A DNA stretch of 64,000 bases from JAJPKR01 sp050746125 (GCA_050746125.1 JBOGKX010000012.1:1-64000); one strand, 5' to 3'. Positions 25,112-34,112 are shown, counted from the stretch's first letter. Program-made: numbers and translations. The notes: a model not told the origin generated them from the sequence alone.

Positions 25112-26485
25112 TCAGGACAGGGCGCCGCTGGCGCGCGCGGCGGCGGCCAGCGGCAGCGTGACCAGAAAGGTGACCCCGGCGGCGGAGTTCTCTTCCAGCC
25201 AGACGGCGCCGCGATGAGCGGCGACGACCTTGTGGACGACAGCCAGCCCCATGCCGGAGCCGGTGGGCTTGGTGGTGAAGAAAGGAATAAAGATCTTGTC
25301 GGCGGCTTCGGGCGGGATGCCGGGGCCGTTGTCGGCAATGCGCACGCGGGCACGGTCGCCGTCTTCCTCGACGATCACCGCGACCCGCCCGCCCTTCCCG
25401 GCTTGCAGGATCGCTTCGCAGGCGTTGCGTAGCAGGTTGATCCAAACGCGCGTCAGCAACAAGCGGTCGCCCATGACTTGCGGCGAGGCGCCGCTGCGTT
25501 CGATGGCGATGGCGGCAAACTCCGGACCGTCGAGGGCGCGGCGCGCTTCGTCGAGAGCGGCGGCCAGCGGCATGGGCTCCAGGCGGGCATCGAGCGGGCG
25601 CGCGAACATCAGAAACTCGCCGATCATTTCGGTCAGCGCGGCGGCTTGCTCGACAATCTTGCCGCTGTAATCGCGCAACTCTTCCCCGCCGCCGGCGGGG
25701 CTTTCGGCGGCCAGCGCCTTGGACAGCATCTGCGCGTATCCGGAGATGGTGGCGAGGGCGTTTTTGAATTCGTGGGCGATGCCGGCCGCCATCTCGCCGA
25801 GGGAAGCGAGATTGTGGCGGCGGCGCAGCTCGTCTTCCAAGGCGCGAATGGCAGTCAGATCCGTGAGCAGGCAGAGCAGGCCATCCAAGCTGCCCGTCCG
25901 CTCGGGGTCGGCGGCGGGACGGCGTATCGGCGCCAGCGTCAAGCCGAGGATGCGGCGCTGGCCCTGGGGCGTAACGTAATCCATTTCCTTGCGCTGCAGC
26001 GGCGCGCCGCTGGCTTGGGCGGCGGCTATGAGTGCGACGGCCGGGCCCAAGCGCTCGCCGGTCTGCTCGCGCACCATGGCGTCGCGGAACAACTCGCTGG
26101 CCCGCAAGCCTTGCGGCGACGCGAAGCCGAGCGCGGCGCGGGCCGCCGGATTGGCTTCTTGCACGACCGCCGCCCGATCGAAGAAAATCACGCCGCTCGG
26201 CAAGTGGCCCAGCAACTCGCGCGAGAGCCGCATGCTGTCTTGGTCGCGGCGCTTAAGCTCGCGGCGCAAGCGCTCCAGCTCGTCGGCTTGATTCTTGATC
26301 TGCACCACCATCTGCTCGAGGGTGGCGAAAGGGACGCGGGTGGCGCCCGCCAGTGGCGAGACCGCGGCCGGCGGCGCGTGCCGGCGCAGCCAGCGGTGAA
26401 TTGCGAACCCGGCAAGCACCAGGATCGCCAGCAGCAAGAGCAGGATCGCGAGTGGAACCGCCAGGTTCAGGGCAGGGGCGTGCAT
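25112..26485 (-). CDS. NtrB-like sensor histidine kinase
   Basis: A 457-aa membrane-anchored kinase. One N-terminal membrane helix (about 8-29) leads to a short coiled coil, a PAS domain (about 90-215), the HisKA box with H238 in GIAHEFKNAL, and the ATPase domain with N (NLLRNACEAI), G1 (DNGPGIP), F (IPFFTTKPTGSGMGL) and G2 motifs. The architecture is like NtrB/AtoS sensors that phosphorylate sigma-54 activators. No response regulator is adjacent. The ATG at 26485 is used because the longer frame runs into the prepilin peptidase gene, which ends 43 bases upstream. Confidence 0.88.
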   Translation of the reverse strand: MHAPALNLAVPLAILLLLLAILVLAGFAIHRWLRRHAPPAAVSPLAGATRVPFATLEQMVVQIKNQADELERLRRELKRRDQDSMRLSRELLGHLPSGVIFFDRAAVVQEANPAARAALGFASPQGLRASELFRDAMVREQTGERLGPAVALIAAAQASGAPLQRKEMDYVTPQGQRRILGLTLAPIRRPAADPERTGSLDGLLCLLTDLTAIRALEDELRRRHNLASLGEMAAGIAHEFKNALATISGYAQMLSKALAAESPAGGGEELRDYSGKIVEQAAALTEMIGEFLMFARPLDARLEPMPLAAALDEARRALDGPEFAAIAIERSGASPQVMGDRLLLTRVWINLLRNACEAILQAGKGGRVAVIVEEDGDRARVRIADNGPGIPPEAADKIFIPFFTTKPTGSGMGLAVVHKVVAAHRGAVWLEENSAAGVTFLVTLPLAAAARASGALS

Positions 26486-26528
26486 CAATGCTCTTGGCGC
26501 CGGCGCATGGGGGAGCCGAGTTGCCGGT

Positions 26529-27380
26529 CTAATGTTGCGCCAAGCGCAGGTACCAGGTCCAGAGGGGCTGGCCCCATAGCCAGCTCGCCGCCGCCATGCC
26601 GCCGAGGAAAACGCCAAAAGGCAGGGCGCGTCGGGTGAAGAAAGCGCCGATGCTGGCGCGGGCGGCACCGGCGGCGGCCGGCCAGGAACGCCCCCGGGAA
26701 CGCGCTCGCAGAACGCGCCGCGCAAATACCAAGCCGGCCAGCGTCAGCCCGACCAGCGTTCCGGCCAACGCCGCCAGCACCAGCGTGGTTAGCGTGCGCT
26801 GCCAGCCGAGAAAAGCGCCCACGCAGGCCATCATCTTGACGTCGCCCAGCCCCATGCCGGGCCGGCCGCGCAAGCGGAAATAGCCCTCGCCGATCAGCCA
26901 CAGGATCCCGGCGCCTAACAGCGCTCCCGCCACCGCATTGCCGGCGGAGATCGCGGCGCCGGGGACCCAGAAGGCGAAAACACAACCCACGACCAATCCG
27001 CCCAGCGTAATCTCGTCGGGCAACTGATGCCAATCGTAATCGGTGCAGATCAGCGCTAGCATGGCCACCAGAAAAAACGCGAAGCGGAGGAACTCGGGCG
27101 CCGCGCCATAGCGGAGGTAAGCGAGCAGAAAAGCGCCGGCAGTCAGGGCCTCGATCAGTGGATAGCGGATCGAGATCGCCGCCGCGCAGCCGCGGCAGCG
27201 GCCGCGCAACAGCAGATAGCCGAGGATCGGGATATTTTCCCAGGCGCCGACCGCATGGCCGCAGCAGGGACAGCGGGAGCGGGGCCGGACTAGCGAAATG
27301 CCGCGCGGAAGGCGGTAAATGCAAACGTTGAGAAAGCTGCCGGCCAGCAGTCCCAGCACGATGATGGCGATGCGGTCCAT
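26529..27380 (-). CDS. pilD: Type IV prepilin peptidase / N-methyltransferase
   Basis: Integral-membrane aspartic protease that cleaves and methylates type IV pilins or type II secretion pseudopilins; 283 aa. The methylase part has C37, C40, C62 and C65 (two CxxC pairs). The protease aspartates are D114 in TDYDWHQLPD and D179 in GMGLGDVKMM. The rest is hydrophobic helices with a longer-than-usual basic loop near 225-240. AGGA lies eight bases before the ATG. No pilin or secretion genes are adjacent. Confidence 0.93.
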   Translation of the reverse strand: MDRIAIIVLGLLAGSFLNVCIYRLPRGISLVRPRSRCPCCGHAVGAWENIPILGYLLLRGRCRGCAAAISIRYPLIEALTAGAFLLAYLRYGAAPEFLRFAFFLVAMLALICTDYDWHQLPDEITLGGLVVGCVFAFWVPGAAISAGNAVAGALLGAGILWLIGEGYFRLRGRPGMGLGDVKMMACVGAFLGWQRTLTTLVLAALAGTLVGLTLAGLVFARRVLRARSRGRSWPAAAGAARASIGAFFTRRALPFGVFLGGMAAASWLWGQPLWTWYLRLAQH

Positions 27381-27485
27381 CAGTCGAATCCTGCGCCAGG
27401 TTCAGGGTACCGCAAGGCCCCGACGCGGGCGGGGGTACGGACATTCGCCGCAACCCATCCATCATCGCGCCGGCGCAGCCGGCTG

Positions 27486-27523
27486 AAAAAAGAAGCGGGC
27501 CTACCGAGGGGAGGGCAGGCCCG
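27486..27523 (-). terminator. Intrinsic terminator ending the candidate sRNA
   Basis: A 7-8 bp GC stem (CGGGCCT/AGGCCCG) is followed by CTTCTTTTTT on the minus strand. It would stop the short transcript, and also read-through from the upstream D-aminoacylase/SDR unit, before pilD. Confidence 0.72.
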
Positions 27524-27554
27524 TGGGTCTGACGTAAAGGTCAGAATCGAATGT
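27486..27554 (-). ncRNA. Candidate 69-nt small RNA (or attenuated pilD leader)
   Basis: The predicted transcript starts at A27554, seven bases after a consensus promoter on the minus strand. It folds into hairpin 1 (TCTGAC/GTCAGA, 545-528 side, six-base loop) and hairpin 2 (CGGGCCTG with TAGGCCCG including one G-U pair, 27523-27496). A CTTCTTTTTT tract to 27486 makes hairpin 2 an intrinsic terminator. The 12-base terminal loop contains CCTCCCC, complementary to a Shine-Dalgarno sequence. No protein-coding frame begins after the start site within it. It lies 106 bases upstream of pilD, so a leader role is the alternative. Confidence 0.5.
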
Positions 27555-27560
27555 AACGGC

Positions 27561-27589
27561 ATGATATGTGAGGCCGGTACCGCTGTCAA
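27561..27589 (-). promoter_or_regulatory. Consensus sigma-70 promoter of the candidate sRNA
   Basis: On the minus strand TTGACA (27589-27584) and TATCAT (27566-27561) are separated by exactly 17 bases. This is the best -35/-10 pair seen in the window, and it points into a 290-base intergenic region rather than directly at a start codon. Confidence 0.7.
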
Positions 27590-27670
27590 GGGCTCGGTGC
27601 AAAAAAACATCATCTCGGGACGCAACTTCGCGGGCCTGCGCAAGTAATAGAAAGGAAATCGTTTACCGGC

Positions 27671-28456
27671 CTACTGGCGGGCCCCGGCGGCGCGGCGGCG
27701 GGCGGAAAATTCACGCGCGAAAGCGTCATAGAGGCGGTTGGGGGCGAAATGCAAAAGGCGCACCAGGAGAGCCAACTGCCAGGGAAACACGATTTGCGAG
27801 CGGCCGCGCTCGAGGCCGCGGCGGATGAGCCGGGCGGCGTGCTCGGGCTCAAGCAGCCAAGGCATATAAGGATTGCCGGCGGTCAGCGGCGTGCGCACGT
27901 AGCCGGGGCAAACGGTGGCGACGCGCAGGCCCCACGGCGCCACGCGGATGCGCAAGGCTTCGAGGTAAGAGATGAGGGCGGCTTTCGCGGCGCCATAACT
28001 GGGCGCGTGCGGCATGCCGCGGTAGCCGGCCAAGCTGGCCACGCCCACCAGCAGACCGCTGCCAGCTTCGCGCAGGGCAGGAAGGAAAGGCGCGAACGTG
28101 TGGGCTACGCCGGTGACGTTGAGGCGGAGAGTCTGGTCCAGAACCGCGGCATCGAGCAAGTCTTCCTGCTGCCCGCCGCCGGCGTTGGCGACGATCATCT
28201 CCACGCCGCCGGCCCAGGCCAAGAACGCCTCGGCGGCGGTGGTCATAGCGGCGCGGTCGAGCACGTCGGCGGCGCGCACAAATACGGCCGCGCCGCGGCG
28301 GCGGCAGGCCACAGCAGTCTCGCCGAGCAGCGCCTCGCGGCGTGCCAGCAGGCCAAGTTGGCGGCCCGGGCCCGCATACTCTACGGCTAGCGCGCGGCCG
28401 ATGCCGCTGGAAGCGCCGGTGACGAAGATGCGCGCGGGCGCCGGGGAGCGGCTCAT
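27671..28456 (-). CDS. Short-chain dehydrogenase/reductase
   Basis: A 261-aa NAD(P)-dependent oxidoreductase of the classical SDR type. The Rossmann motif TGASSGIG lies at about residues 12-19, NAGGG near 91, the catalytic Ser in GVASLAG and Tyr/Lys in SYGAAKAAL near 155-163. The C-terminus is basic with a hydrophobic stretch (FPWQLALLVRLLHF), as in membrane-associated members of the DltE/SDR type. The ATG lies eight bases after the D-aminoacylase stop, so the two are co-transcribed. The substrate is unknown. Confidence 0.87.
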   Translation of the reverse strand: MSRSPAPARIFVTGASSGIGRALAVEYAGPGRQLGLLARREALLGETAVACRRRGAAVFVRAADVLDRAAMTTAAEAFLAWAGGVEMIVANAGGGQQEDLLDAAVLDQTLRLNVTGVAHTFAPFLPALREAGSGLLVGVASLAGYRGMPHAPSYGAAKAALISYLEALRIRVAPWGLRVATVCPGYVRTPLTAGNPYMPWLLEPEHAARLIRRGLERGRSQIVFPWQLALLVRLLHFAPNRLYDAFAREFSARRRAAGARQ

Positions 28457-28464
28457 TTCGCGGC

Positions 28465-30081
28465 TCAGTGCGCGGCCGTGCAGGCGGCGGCCTGGTAGCC
28501 CGGACCGCGCAGCACCCGGCCGGCAAGGATGTGGGTTGGCTGGCCGTTGCGCACGGCGAACCGCCCGTTGACGAGGATATCGTCGAACCCTTGCGCGTAT
28601 TGGGAGGGGTGCTGGTAGGTGGCCGGCGAGTGCAGGCGTGCCAAGTTGAAGACCAGCAGATCGGCGTAGTCGCCGACGCGAATCTCGCCGCGATCGCGAA
28701 GTCCAGCGATGGCGGCGGGCAGGCTGGTGGCGGCGCGCACGGCGAAGGGCAGCGTGATCACGTGCTCGGCCTCGACGTAGCGCTGAATCTTTTCTACAAA
28801 CGTGCCGAAACTGCGCGGATGGGTGAGCATGCCGGGCAGCGCGCTCTCGCCGTCGGAGGCGGTAGCCACCCAATCCTGGCGCATGAAGGTGCGCACGTCT
28901 TTTTGGGTCATGTTGTGAGAGATCACCTGCGTTTCGCCCCCGCGAACGACGCGCAGCACGGCGGCGGCGGGGCTGACGTGCCAGGCGGCGGCCAGCTGCG
29001 CCAGCGTCTTGCCTTGCAGGCTACGGTCGTGCGCGTAGCCAATCAGCATCAACGTGGGCGGGCCGCCCCGCTTGCGAATCAGCGCCGGGATTTCCCGCAG
29101 CAGGCGGGCACGAGCGGCGGGGTCGGCGATGTTCTTGAGCAGGGCGGGACGGCCGCCGTTCTCGGCCCAGTTGGGAATCACCGCCGCTTCGAAGCTGGTG
29201 ACCGAGGCGGTATAGGGGTATTGATTGGCGACCACGTCGATGCCCTCGCCGCGCGCCGCGTCGATCATTTGGACGATCGCCGGCGATTCGCCCCAAACGT
29301 CCCGCCCCAGCGCCTTGATGTGCGAGATCTGCACTTCGAGATGCGCTTCCCGGCCGATCTCGATGGCTTCCGCCACCGCCGCCTTGAGGCCCACCGTATA
29401 GCTGTCTTCATCGCGCAGGTGGGTATCGTAGAAGCCACCGAATTGGCCGGCGACCTTGGCCAGGGCAACGACCTCGTCGGTCTTGGAAAAGCTTTGCGGC
29501 GTGTAGAACAATCCGGTAGAGAGCCCGATCGCGCCCTCGCACATGGCCTGGCGCACCATGGCTTGCTCCTTTTCGAGCTCGGCCGGGGTAGGGGCGCGGT
29601 CGCCGAGGCCCATGGCGCGGGCGCGCACGGTGCCGAAGCCGACATAGAGGGCGGCATTGGTGCCGACGCCGCCGCGCTGCCATTGCTCGAGGCGGGCGCC
29701 GATTGGCCAGGGGGATTCGCCGTCGTTGCCGGTGGCCACGGTGGTGACGCCTTGCAGGAGGTAGTTGAGGTTTTCGCGCATGTCGGGGCGGGAAAGGCCG
29801 CCGGCGGTGTGCGTATGGAGATCGATGAAGCCGGGGGTGAGGTATTCGGCGCCTTTCAGGTCGATCGTCTGAGTGGCAGTGGCCCCGGCGCGGGCGGCGT
29901 CGCCGACGAAGGCGATGTGGTCGCGGGCGATGCCGACGTCGGCCAGGCGCCAAGGATTGCCGCTGCCATCGAGCAGGCGAGCGTGCAAGAAGAGCACGTC
30001 CAGATGGGGCGGATTTTGCGCCGCGCCCGCGCCAAAAGTGACCACGAAAATGCATGCGAGAACGGCGATGCGCTTATTCAC
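28465..30081 (-). CDS. Exported N-acyl-D-amino-acid deacylase (D-aminoacylase family)
   Basis: A 538-aa amidohydrolase-fold metalloenzyme predicted to be periplasmic: the signal peptide covers about 1-21 (ending GAGAAQ). The metal motif HxH is H89/H91 in GFIDLHTHT. EGAIGLSTGLFYTPQ, QISHIKALG and ASDGESALPG are typical of D-aminoacylases that release D-amino acids from N-acyl forms or D-peptides. The start is GTG. A TGC-TACGCT extended -10 (30097-30089) lies seven bases upstream, so the message would be leaderless. Confidence 0.86.
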   Translation of the reverse strand: MNKRIAVLACIFVVTFGAGAAQNPPHLDVLFLHARLLDGSGNPWRLADVGIARDHIAFVGDAARAGATATQTIDLKGAEYLTPGFIDLHTHTAGGLSRPDMRENLNYLLQGVTTVATGNDGESPWPIGARLEQWQRGGVGTNAALYVGFGTVRARAMGLGDRAPTPAELEKEQAMVRQAMCEGAIGLSTGLFYTPQSFSKTDEVVALAKVAGQFGGFYDTHLRDEDSYTVGLKAAVAEAIEIGREAHLEVQISHIKALGRDVWGESPAIVQMIDAARGEGIDVVANQYPYTASVTSFEAAVIPNWAENGGRPALLKNIADPAARARLLREIPALIRKRGGPPTLMLIGYAHDRSLQGKTLAQLAAAWHVSPAAAVLRVVRGGETQVISHNMTQKDVRTFMRQDWVATASDGESALPGMLTHPRSFGTFVEKIQRYVEAEHVITLPFAVRAATSLPAAIAGLRDRGEIRVGDYADLLVFNLARLHSPATYQHPSQYAQGFDDILVNGRFAVRNGQPTHILAGRVLRGPGYQAAACTAAH

Positions 30082-30204
30082 GTTGTAGAGCGTAGCAGGA
30101 ATGTAGAGAGCGCGGCATCCCGCGCGCTTGGCCAGTCAGGGCAAGAGTAAATTAGCGCCGTGGCTAAGTAGCATTGGTCGTGGCGAGCGAGGTGCGGCGG
30201 GCCG

Positions 30205-31500
30205 CTATTGCGCCAGGGCGCGGTCGAGGCTGGTGTCCACGTGGCGCAGGTGGCGCTTAAGGTCGAAGGCGGCGGCGAGGGTGGCCGGGGCCACGCGGCC
30301 GGCGATCTCCGGATCGGCTTCGACTAATTTGCGGAAATTGCCGCCCGTGCGCCAAGCCTCCATGGCGTGGCGTTGGACGAGGCGGTAGGCGTCTTCGCGC
30401 GAAATGCCGGCCTCGGTTAGATCGAGCAGCAATTGGCCGGAAAAGATCAGGCCCTGGGTCATCTCCAGGTTGGCTTGCATGCGCTCGGGATAGACGACCA
30501 GGCGATCGAGCACGTCGGAGAGCTTGGCGGCCAGATAGTCCACGAGGATGCAGGAGTCGGGCAGGATCACGCGCTCGACGGAGCTGTGGCTGATGTCGCG
30601 CTCGTGCCATAGGGCGACATTCTCGAGTCCGGCTTGGGCGTTTGCGCGCACGACGCGAGCCAGGCCCGAGATTTGCTCGCTCACCACCGGGTTGCGCTTG
30701 TGCGGCATGGCCGACGAGCCCTTTTGCTTTTCCGCGAAGTACTCCTCGGCCTCGCGCACTTCGGTGCGTTGCAGGTGGCGCACCTCGACCGCCATCTTGT
30801 CGAAGCTGGAGGCGACCACCGCCAGCGTGCACAGAAACGCGGCATGGCGATCGCGCTGGATGATCTGCGAGGAGATGGGCGCCGGTTCCAGTCCGAGGCG
30901 GGCGCAAATTTGGGCCTCGACTTCGGGGCCGAGGTGGGCATAAGTGCCGACCGCGCCGCTGATTTTTCCCACGCGCAAATCGTCGGCGGCGGCGGCCAGG
31001 CGGCGGCGGTTGCGCTGGTTTTCCGCATACCAGATGCCGAATTTGAGGCCGAGGGTGACGGGCTCGGCATGAATGCCGTGGGTGCGGCCGACCATTACGG
31101 TATGGCGAAATTCCTGGGCGCGCCGCCTCAGCACCTCGGCCAAGTGCTCGAGATCGGCGCGCAGCAGCTCGGCGGCCTCGCGGATCAACAGCGCTTGCGC
31201 CGTGTCCACCACGTCGTTCGAGGTCAGCCCGTAATGCAGAAAGCGCGCCTCGGGGCCGACGTGCTCGGCCACGTTGGTGGTGAATGCGATTACGTCGTGG
31301 CGCACCTCCGCTTCAATGGCGCGGATGCGCTCGATATCGAAGGCGCCGCGCCGGCGGATGGCCTGGGCGGCGGCAGCCGGGATCATGCCCAATTCCGCCT
31401 CGACTTCGGCGGTGGCGATCTCGACCTCGAGCCACTTCTGGAAGCGATTTTGCTCGGACCAAATGCGGCCCATCTCCGGGCGTGTATAGCGGCCAATCAT
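30205..31500 (-). CDS. purB: Adenylosuccinate lyase
   Basis: Cleaves SAICAR and adenylosuccinate in purine synthesis; 431 aa. The fumarase/aspartase signature GSSAMPHKRNP is present, together with LTSNDVVDTA and GRTHGIHAEPVT, which carry the catalytic Ser loop and His. A TACCCT box (31512-31507) lies six bases before the ATG on the minus strand and no Shine-Dalgarno is seen, so it fits the leaderless pattern. The 123-base gap to the downstream D-aminoacylase gene contains nothing further that I recognise. Confidence 0.96.
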   Translation of the reverse strand: MIGRYTRPEMGRIWSEQNRFQKWLEVEIATAEVEAELGMIPAAAAQAIRRRGAFDIERIRAIEAEVRHDVIAFTTNVAEHVGPEARFLHYGLTSNDVVDTAQALLIREAAELLRADLEHLAEVLRRRAQEFRHTVMVGRTHGIHAEPVTLGLKFGIWYAENQRNRRRLAAAADDLRVGKISGAVGTYAHLGPEVEAQICARLGLEPAPISSQIIQRDRHAAFLCTLAVVASSFDKMAVEVRHLQRTEVREAEEYFAEKQKGSSAMPHKRNPVVSEQISGLARVVRANAQAGLENVALWHERDISHSSVERVILPDSCILVDYLAAKLSDVLDRLVVYPERMQANLEMTQGLIFSGQLLLDLTEAGISREDAYRLVQRHAMEAWRTGGNFRKLVEADPEIAGRVAPATLAAAFDLKRHLRHVDTSLDRALAQ

Positions 31501-31578
31501 GAAAACAGGGTACAGGGTTCATGAGCGGCGCGGGCGACCAAGGAACTCCCGCCAGCCGCGGAAGCGAGCGAAACGCAA

Positions 31579-32487
31579 CTACGCCTTGGGGTGGGCGCGG
31601 TCGTAGACCTCCATGAGCTGGCGGATGTTGGTCTGCGTATAGCGCTGGGTGGTGGCCAGGCTCTTGTGGCCGAGCATCTCCTGGATGGCGCGCAAATCGG
31701 CGCCCTCGCCCAGCAGGTGGGAGGCGAAAGCGTGGCGAAACGAATGGGGGTGCAGGCCGGTATCGAGCCCGAAGCGTCGGGCGTAGGACTTCACCACCCG
31801 GCCGACGGAGCGAACGGTCAACCGGCCGCCGCGATGGTTGACGAACAGCGCCGGCGCGCGCCGCGCGTCGCGCTTCATCCGCGCCAGCAACTGGGCGCGG
31901 GCGGGCAGATACCCCTCCAGGGCGGCGCCCGCCTTGCCGCCGAAGGGCACGAGGCGCTCCTTGCGTCCCTTGCCGAGCACCCGCAGCGACTCGGTGCCGA
32001 AGTCGAGATCGGAGAGGTCCAATCCGGCCAACTCGCTGACCCGCAGGCCGCTGCCATAAAGCAGCTCTAAGATGGCTCGGTCGCGGGCGGCGAACGGCGT
32101 GGTTTCGGCGGGCAGCGCATCGAGTAGCTGATTGACTTGTTCGGCGGTGGGAATGTTGGGTAGCCGCCGCGGCAGCTTCGGGGACGAGACCAGGCGCGCG
32201 GGATTGTCGCGCACGCGGCCTTCGCGCACCAAGTAGCGATAGAAGGAGCGCAGGGTGGCGAGGCGGCGGGCGAGAGAGGTTTTTTGCAAGCCGCGGGCGT
32301 GCAGCGCGGCTAAAAATTGGCGAATGCGAATATGGTCGAGCGCGGCGGGATCGGTGGCGGCGCCAACAAACGCCGCGAACTGGCGCAAGTCTACGGCGTA
32401 ATTGCGCACCGTATGCGGGCTGGCGTGGCGTTCGCCGCCCAAGTAGGCATGCAAAAAATTGTCGATTTCGGATTGCAGGGCGGCCAT
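31579..32487 (-). CDS. xerC: Tyrosine recombinase XerC/XerD
   Basis: A 302-aa site-specific recombinase, probably resolving chromosome dimers at dif. The N-terminal SAM-like core-binding domain (about 1-95) is followed by the catalytic domain with Arg in SGLRVSELA, Lys in the LGKGRKERLVP hairpin, HxxR in HPHSFRHAFASHLL, His in LGHKSLATTQ and the nucleophile Tyr in RYTQ. Length and motif spacing fit XerC/D rather than a phage integrase, and it is not near the prophage edge. The upstream frame extends to 32523; ATG 32487 is preferred. Confidence 0.88.
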   Translation of the reverse strand: MAALQSEIDNFLHAYLGGERHASPHTVRNYAVDLRQFAAFVGAATDPAALDHIRIRQFLAALHARGLQKTSLARRLATLRSFYRYLVREGRVRDNPARLVSSPKLPRRLPNIPTAEQVNQLLDALPAETTPFAARDRAILELLYGSGLRVSELAGLDLSDLDFGTESLRVLGKGRKERLVPFGGKAGAALEGYLPARAQLLARMKRDARRAPALFVNHRGGRLTVRSVGRVVKSYARRFGLDTGLHPHSFRHAFASHLLGEGADLRAIQEMLGHKSLATTQRYTQTNIRQLMEVYDRAHPKA

Positions 32488-32574
32488 CGCCAAACGGGCG
32501 CCGGAGCAGTTACAAGGTAGCACACCTGGCCGCGGCGCGAACCTCGCCCGTCGTAACGGCGGGCGTGGCTGCGC

Positions 32575-33918
32575 CTAGCAAGGCGCCAGCGCGCCCCACC
32601 AATCTTCGAAGGCGGCCAGGGCGCGCGCGCACTGCCGGCGCCGGCGAGCGGCGCGGTCGGCGGGAGCTCCGTCGGCCGGCAGCGGCAGCAGGTCGAACGT
32701 GATGTTGGCGGGCGCGTAATCGGCGGGCGAACTGGCGCTGATGTAGTGAATCAGAGACCCCAGCGCGGTCTCACGCGGCGGCGGCGGGCAGGGGCGTGGC
32801 ACGGCGGCTTCGGCGGCGAACAGCCCGGCGAGGAGGCCGGTGGCGATGGCTTCGATATAGCCTTCGGTGCCGCAGAGTTGGCCGGCTATGAAGTAGGGAC
32901 CGCGGCCGGCGGCCCGAGCGGGCCGCAGTTCGAGCGTGGGGGTGAGTAGCGCGGGAGCGTTCAGATAGGTATTGCGATGCACCTGGCCGAAGCGCAAGAA
33001 GCGGGCTTGTTCCAGACCGGGAATCAGCCGCAGCACGCGCGCCTGTTCGGCTTGGCGCAGATGGTTTTGGAATCCTACGAGATTGAAGGATTCGGCGCGC
33101 AGGCTCTCGCGGCGCAACTGCACGGCGGCATACGGAACGCGGCCGGTGCGCGGGTCGGCCAGGCCGACGGGCTTCATGGGGCCAAAGCGCAAAGTCTCAG
33201 GACCGCGCCGCGCCAGCTCCTCGAGCGGCAGGCAGGCACTGAAGAAGCGCGGCTCCTCGAAAGCGTGCAAGGGATACGACTCGGCCTGGCGCAGCGCTTC
33301 GTAGAAGCATTCGAACTCGGCGCGATCGAGCGGGCAATTCCAATAGTCGTCGCCGCCCTTGCCGTAGCGGCTGGCGGCGAAGACGCGGGAGCGATCCACG
33401 CTGCCGGCTTCGACAATCGGACTGATGGCGTCATAAAAGTACAGCCCGGCGCCGCCAGTCAATTGTTCGAGCTGCGCCGTCAAGGGCGCGGAGGTCAGCG
33501 GGCCGGAGGCGATCACGGTCGGACCAGGCGGCAAAGCGCCGAGGTCGGCGATTTCCTGGCGGCAAATCTCGATTCCGGGCAGGGAGCGCAAGCCCGCCTC
33601 GACGGCTGTGGAAAAGCGCAACCGGTCCACGGTCAAGGCCTGGCCGCCGGGAATGGCGGTGCCGGCGGCGCAATCGAGCAACAGCGAGCCGGCGGCGCGC
33701 AGTTCCCGCTTCAGCAGCCAAGGAGCGGAGTCCACCGCCTCGGACTTGAGCGAATTGGAGCAGACCAGTTCCGCCAGCCCGCCGGTGCGATGCGCCGGCG
33801 TCGAGACTTGCGGCCGCATCTCGTAAAGGCGCACGCGCAGACCGCGACGGGCGATTTGATAGGCGGCTTCGGGGCCGGCCAGACCGCCGCCGATGACGCT
33901 GATGAGGGGAGACGACAA
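32575..33918 (-). CDS. trmFO: Folate-dependent tRNA (uracil-54) methyltransferase
   Basis: A flavoenzyme that makes m5U54 in tRNA using methylenetetrahydrofolate; 447 aa. The FAD-binding N-terminus is ISVIGGGLAGPEAAY. The catalytic cysteines are C53 (ELVCSNSLKSE) and C229 (FFSACLPLEEL). GPMKPVGL and QVHRNTYLN are also family-typical. It starts two bases after the zinc-ribbon gene stop, so it belongs to the minus-strand operon headed by the GAF/GGDEF/HD-GYP gene. Confidence 0.95.
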   Translation of the reverse strand: MSSPLISVIGGGLAGPEAAYQIARRGLRVRLYEMRPQVSTPAHRTGGLAELVCSNSLKSEAVDSAPWLLKRELRAAGSLLLDCAAGTAIPGGQALTVDRLRFSTAVEAGLRSLPGIEICRQEIADLGALPPGPTVIASGPLTSAPLTAQLEQLTGGAGLYFYDAISPIVEAGSVDRSRVFAASRYGKGGDDYWNCPLDRAEFECFYEALRQAESYPLHAFEEPRFFSACLPLEELARRGPETLRFGPMKPVGLADPRTGRVPYAAVQLRRESLRAESFNLVGFQNHLRQAEQARVLRLIPGLEQARFLRFGQVHRNTYLNAPALLTPTLELRPARAAGRGPYFIAGQLCGTEGYIEAIATGLLAGLFAAEAAVPRPCPPPPRETALGSLIHYISASSPADYAPANITFDLLPLPADGAPADRAARRRRQCARALAAFEDWWGALAPC

Positions 33919-33920
33919 CG

Positions 33921-34112
33921 CTAAGCGCCGCCGGTGCTGAAGCTCGGCTTGGCGGTGGAGAGCACTTTAAAAGTGAGCTCCTGCTCGCAGAAGTCGCACT
34001 CCATCACGTATTGGCGTTTGACCAATGCGGTCATCATTTCGTCTGGGCCGGGGTAGATGTTATAGACCCGCTTGCATTGCGGGCACTCGACCGCCAGGAT
34101 GCTGCCGCTCAT
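33921..34112 (-). CDS. Small zinc-ribbon protein (63 aa)
   Basis: A 63-aa protein with C10-x2-C13 (CPQCKRVY) and C39-x2-C42 (CDFCEQ), a classic zinc ribbon. It resembles MJ0042-type zinc-finger domains (the N-terminal AVECPQCKRVYNI) found at the start of larger bacterial proteins. Its ATG overlaps the stop of the GAF/GGDEF/HD-GYP gene by ATGA (34109-34112), and trmFO follows after two bases. The function is unknown. The tight packing suggests co-expression only. Confidence 0.75.
   Translation of the reverse strand: MSGSILAVECPQCKRVYNIYPGPDEMMTALVKRQYVMECDFCEQELTFKVLSTAKPSFSTGGA

Noticed and set aside
27380..27643. 87-codon frame covering the candidate sRNA
   Set aside because: It begins upstream of the promoter, runs through the terminator hairpin and ends at the pilD start; an internal ATG overlaps the -10 box. 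No protein-like pattern.
28468..30150. 560-codon plus-strand open frame opposite the D-aminoacylase gene
   Set aside because: Same antisense artefact; composition is Gly/Ala/His-rich with no recognisable domain, while the other strand has clear family motifs.
31579..32487. Tyrosine recombinase as the prophage integrase
   Set aside because: It is 30 kb from the prophage-like edge, has XerC/D length and motifs, and is surrounded by host genes.
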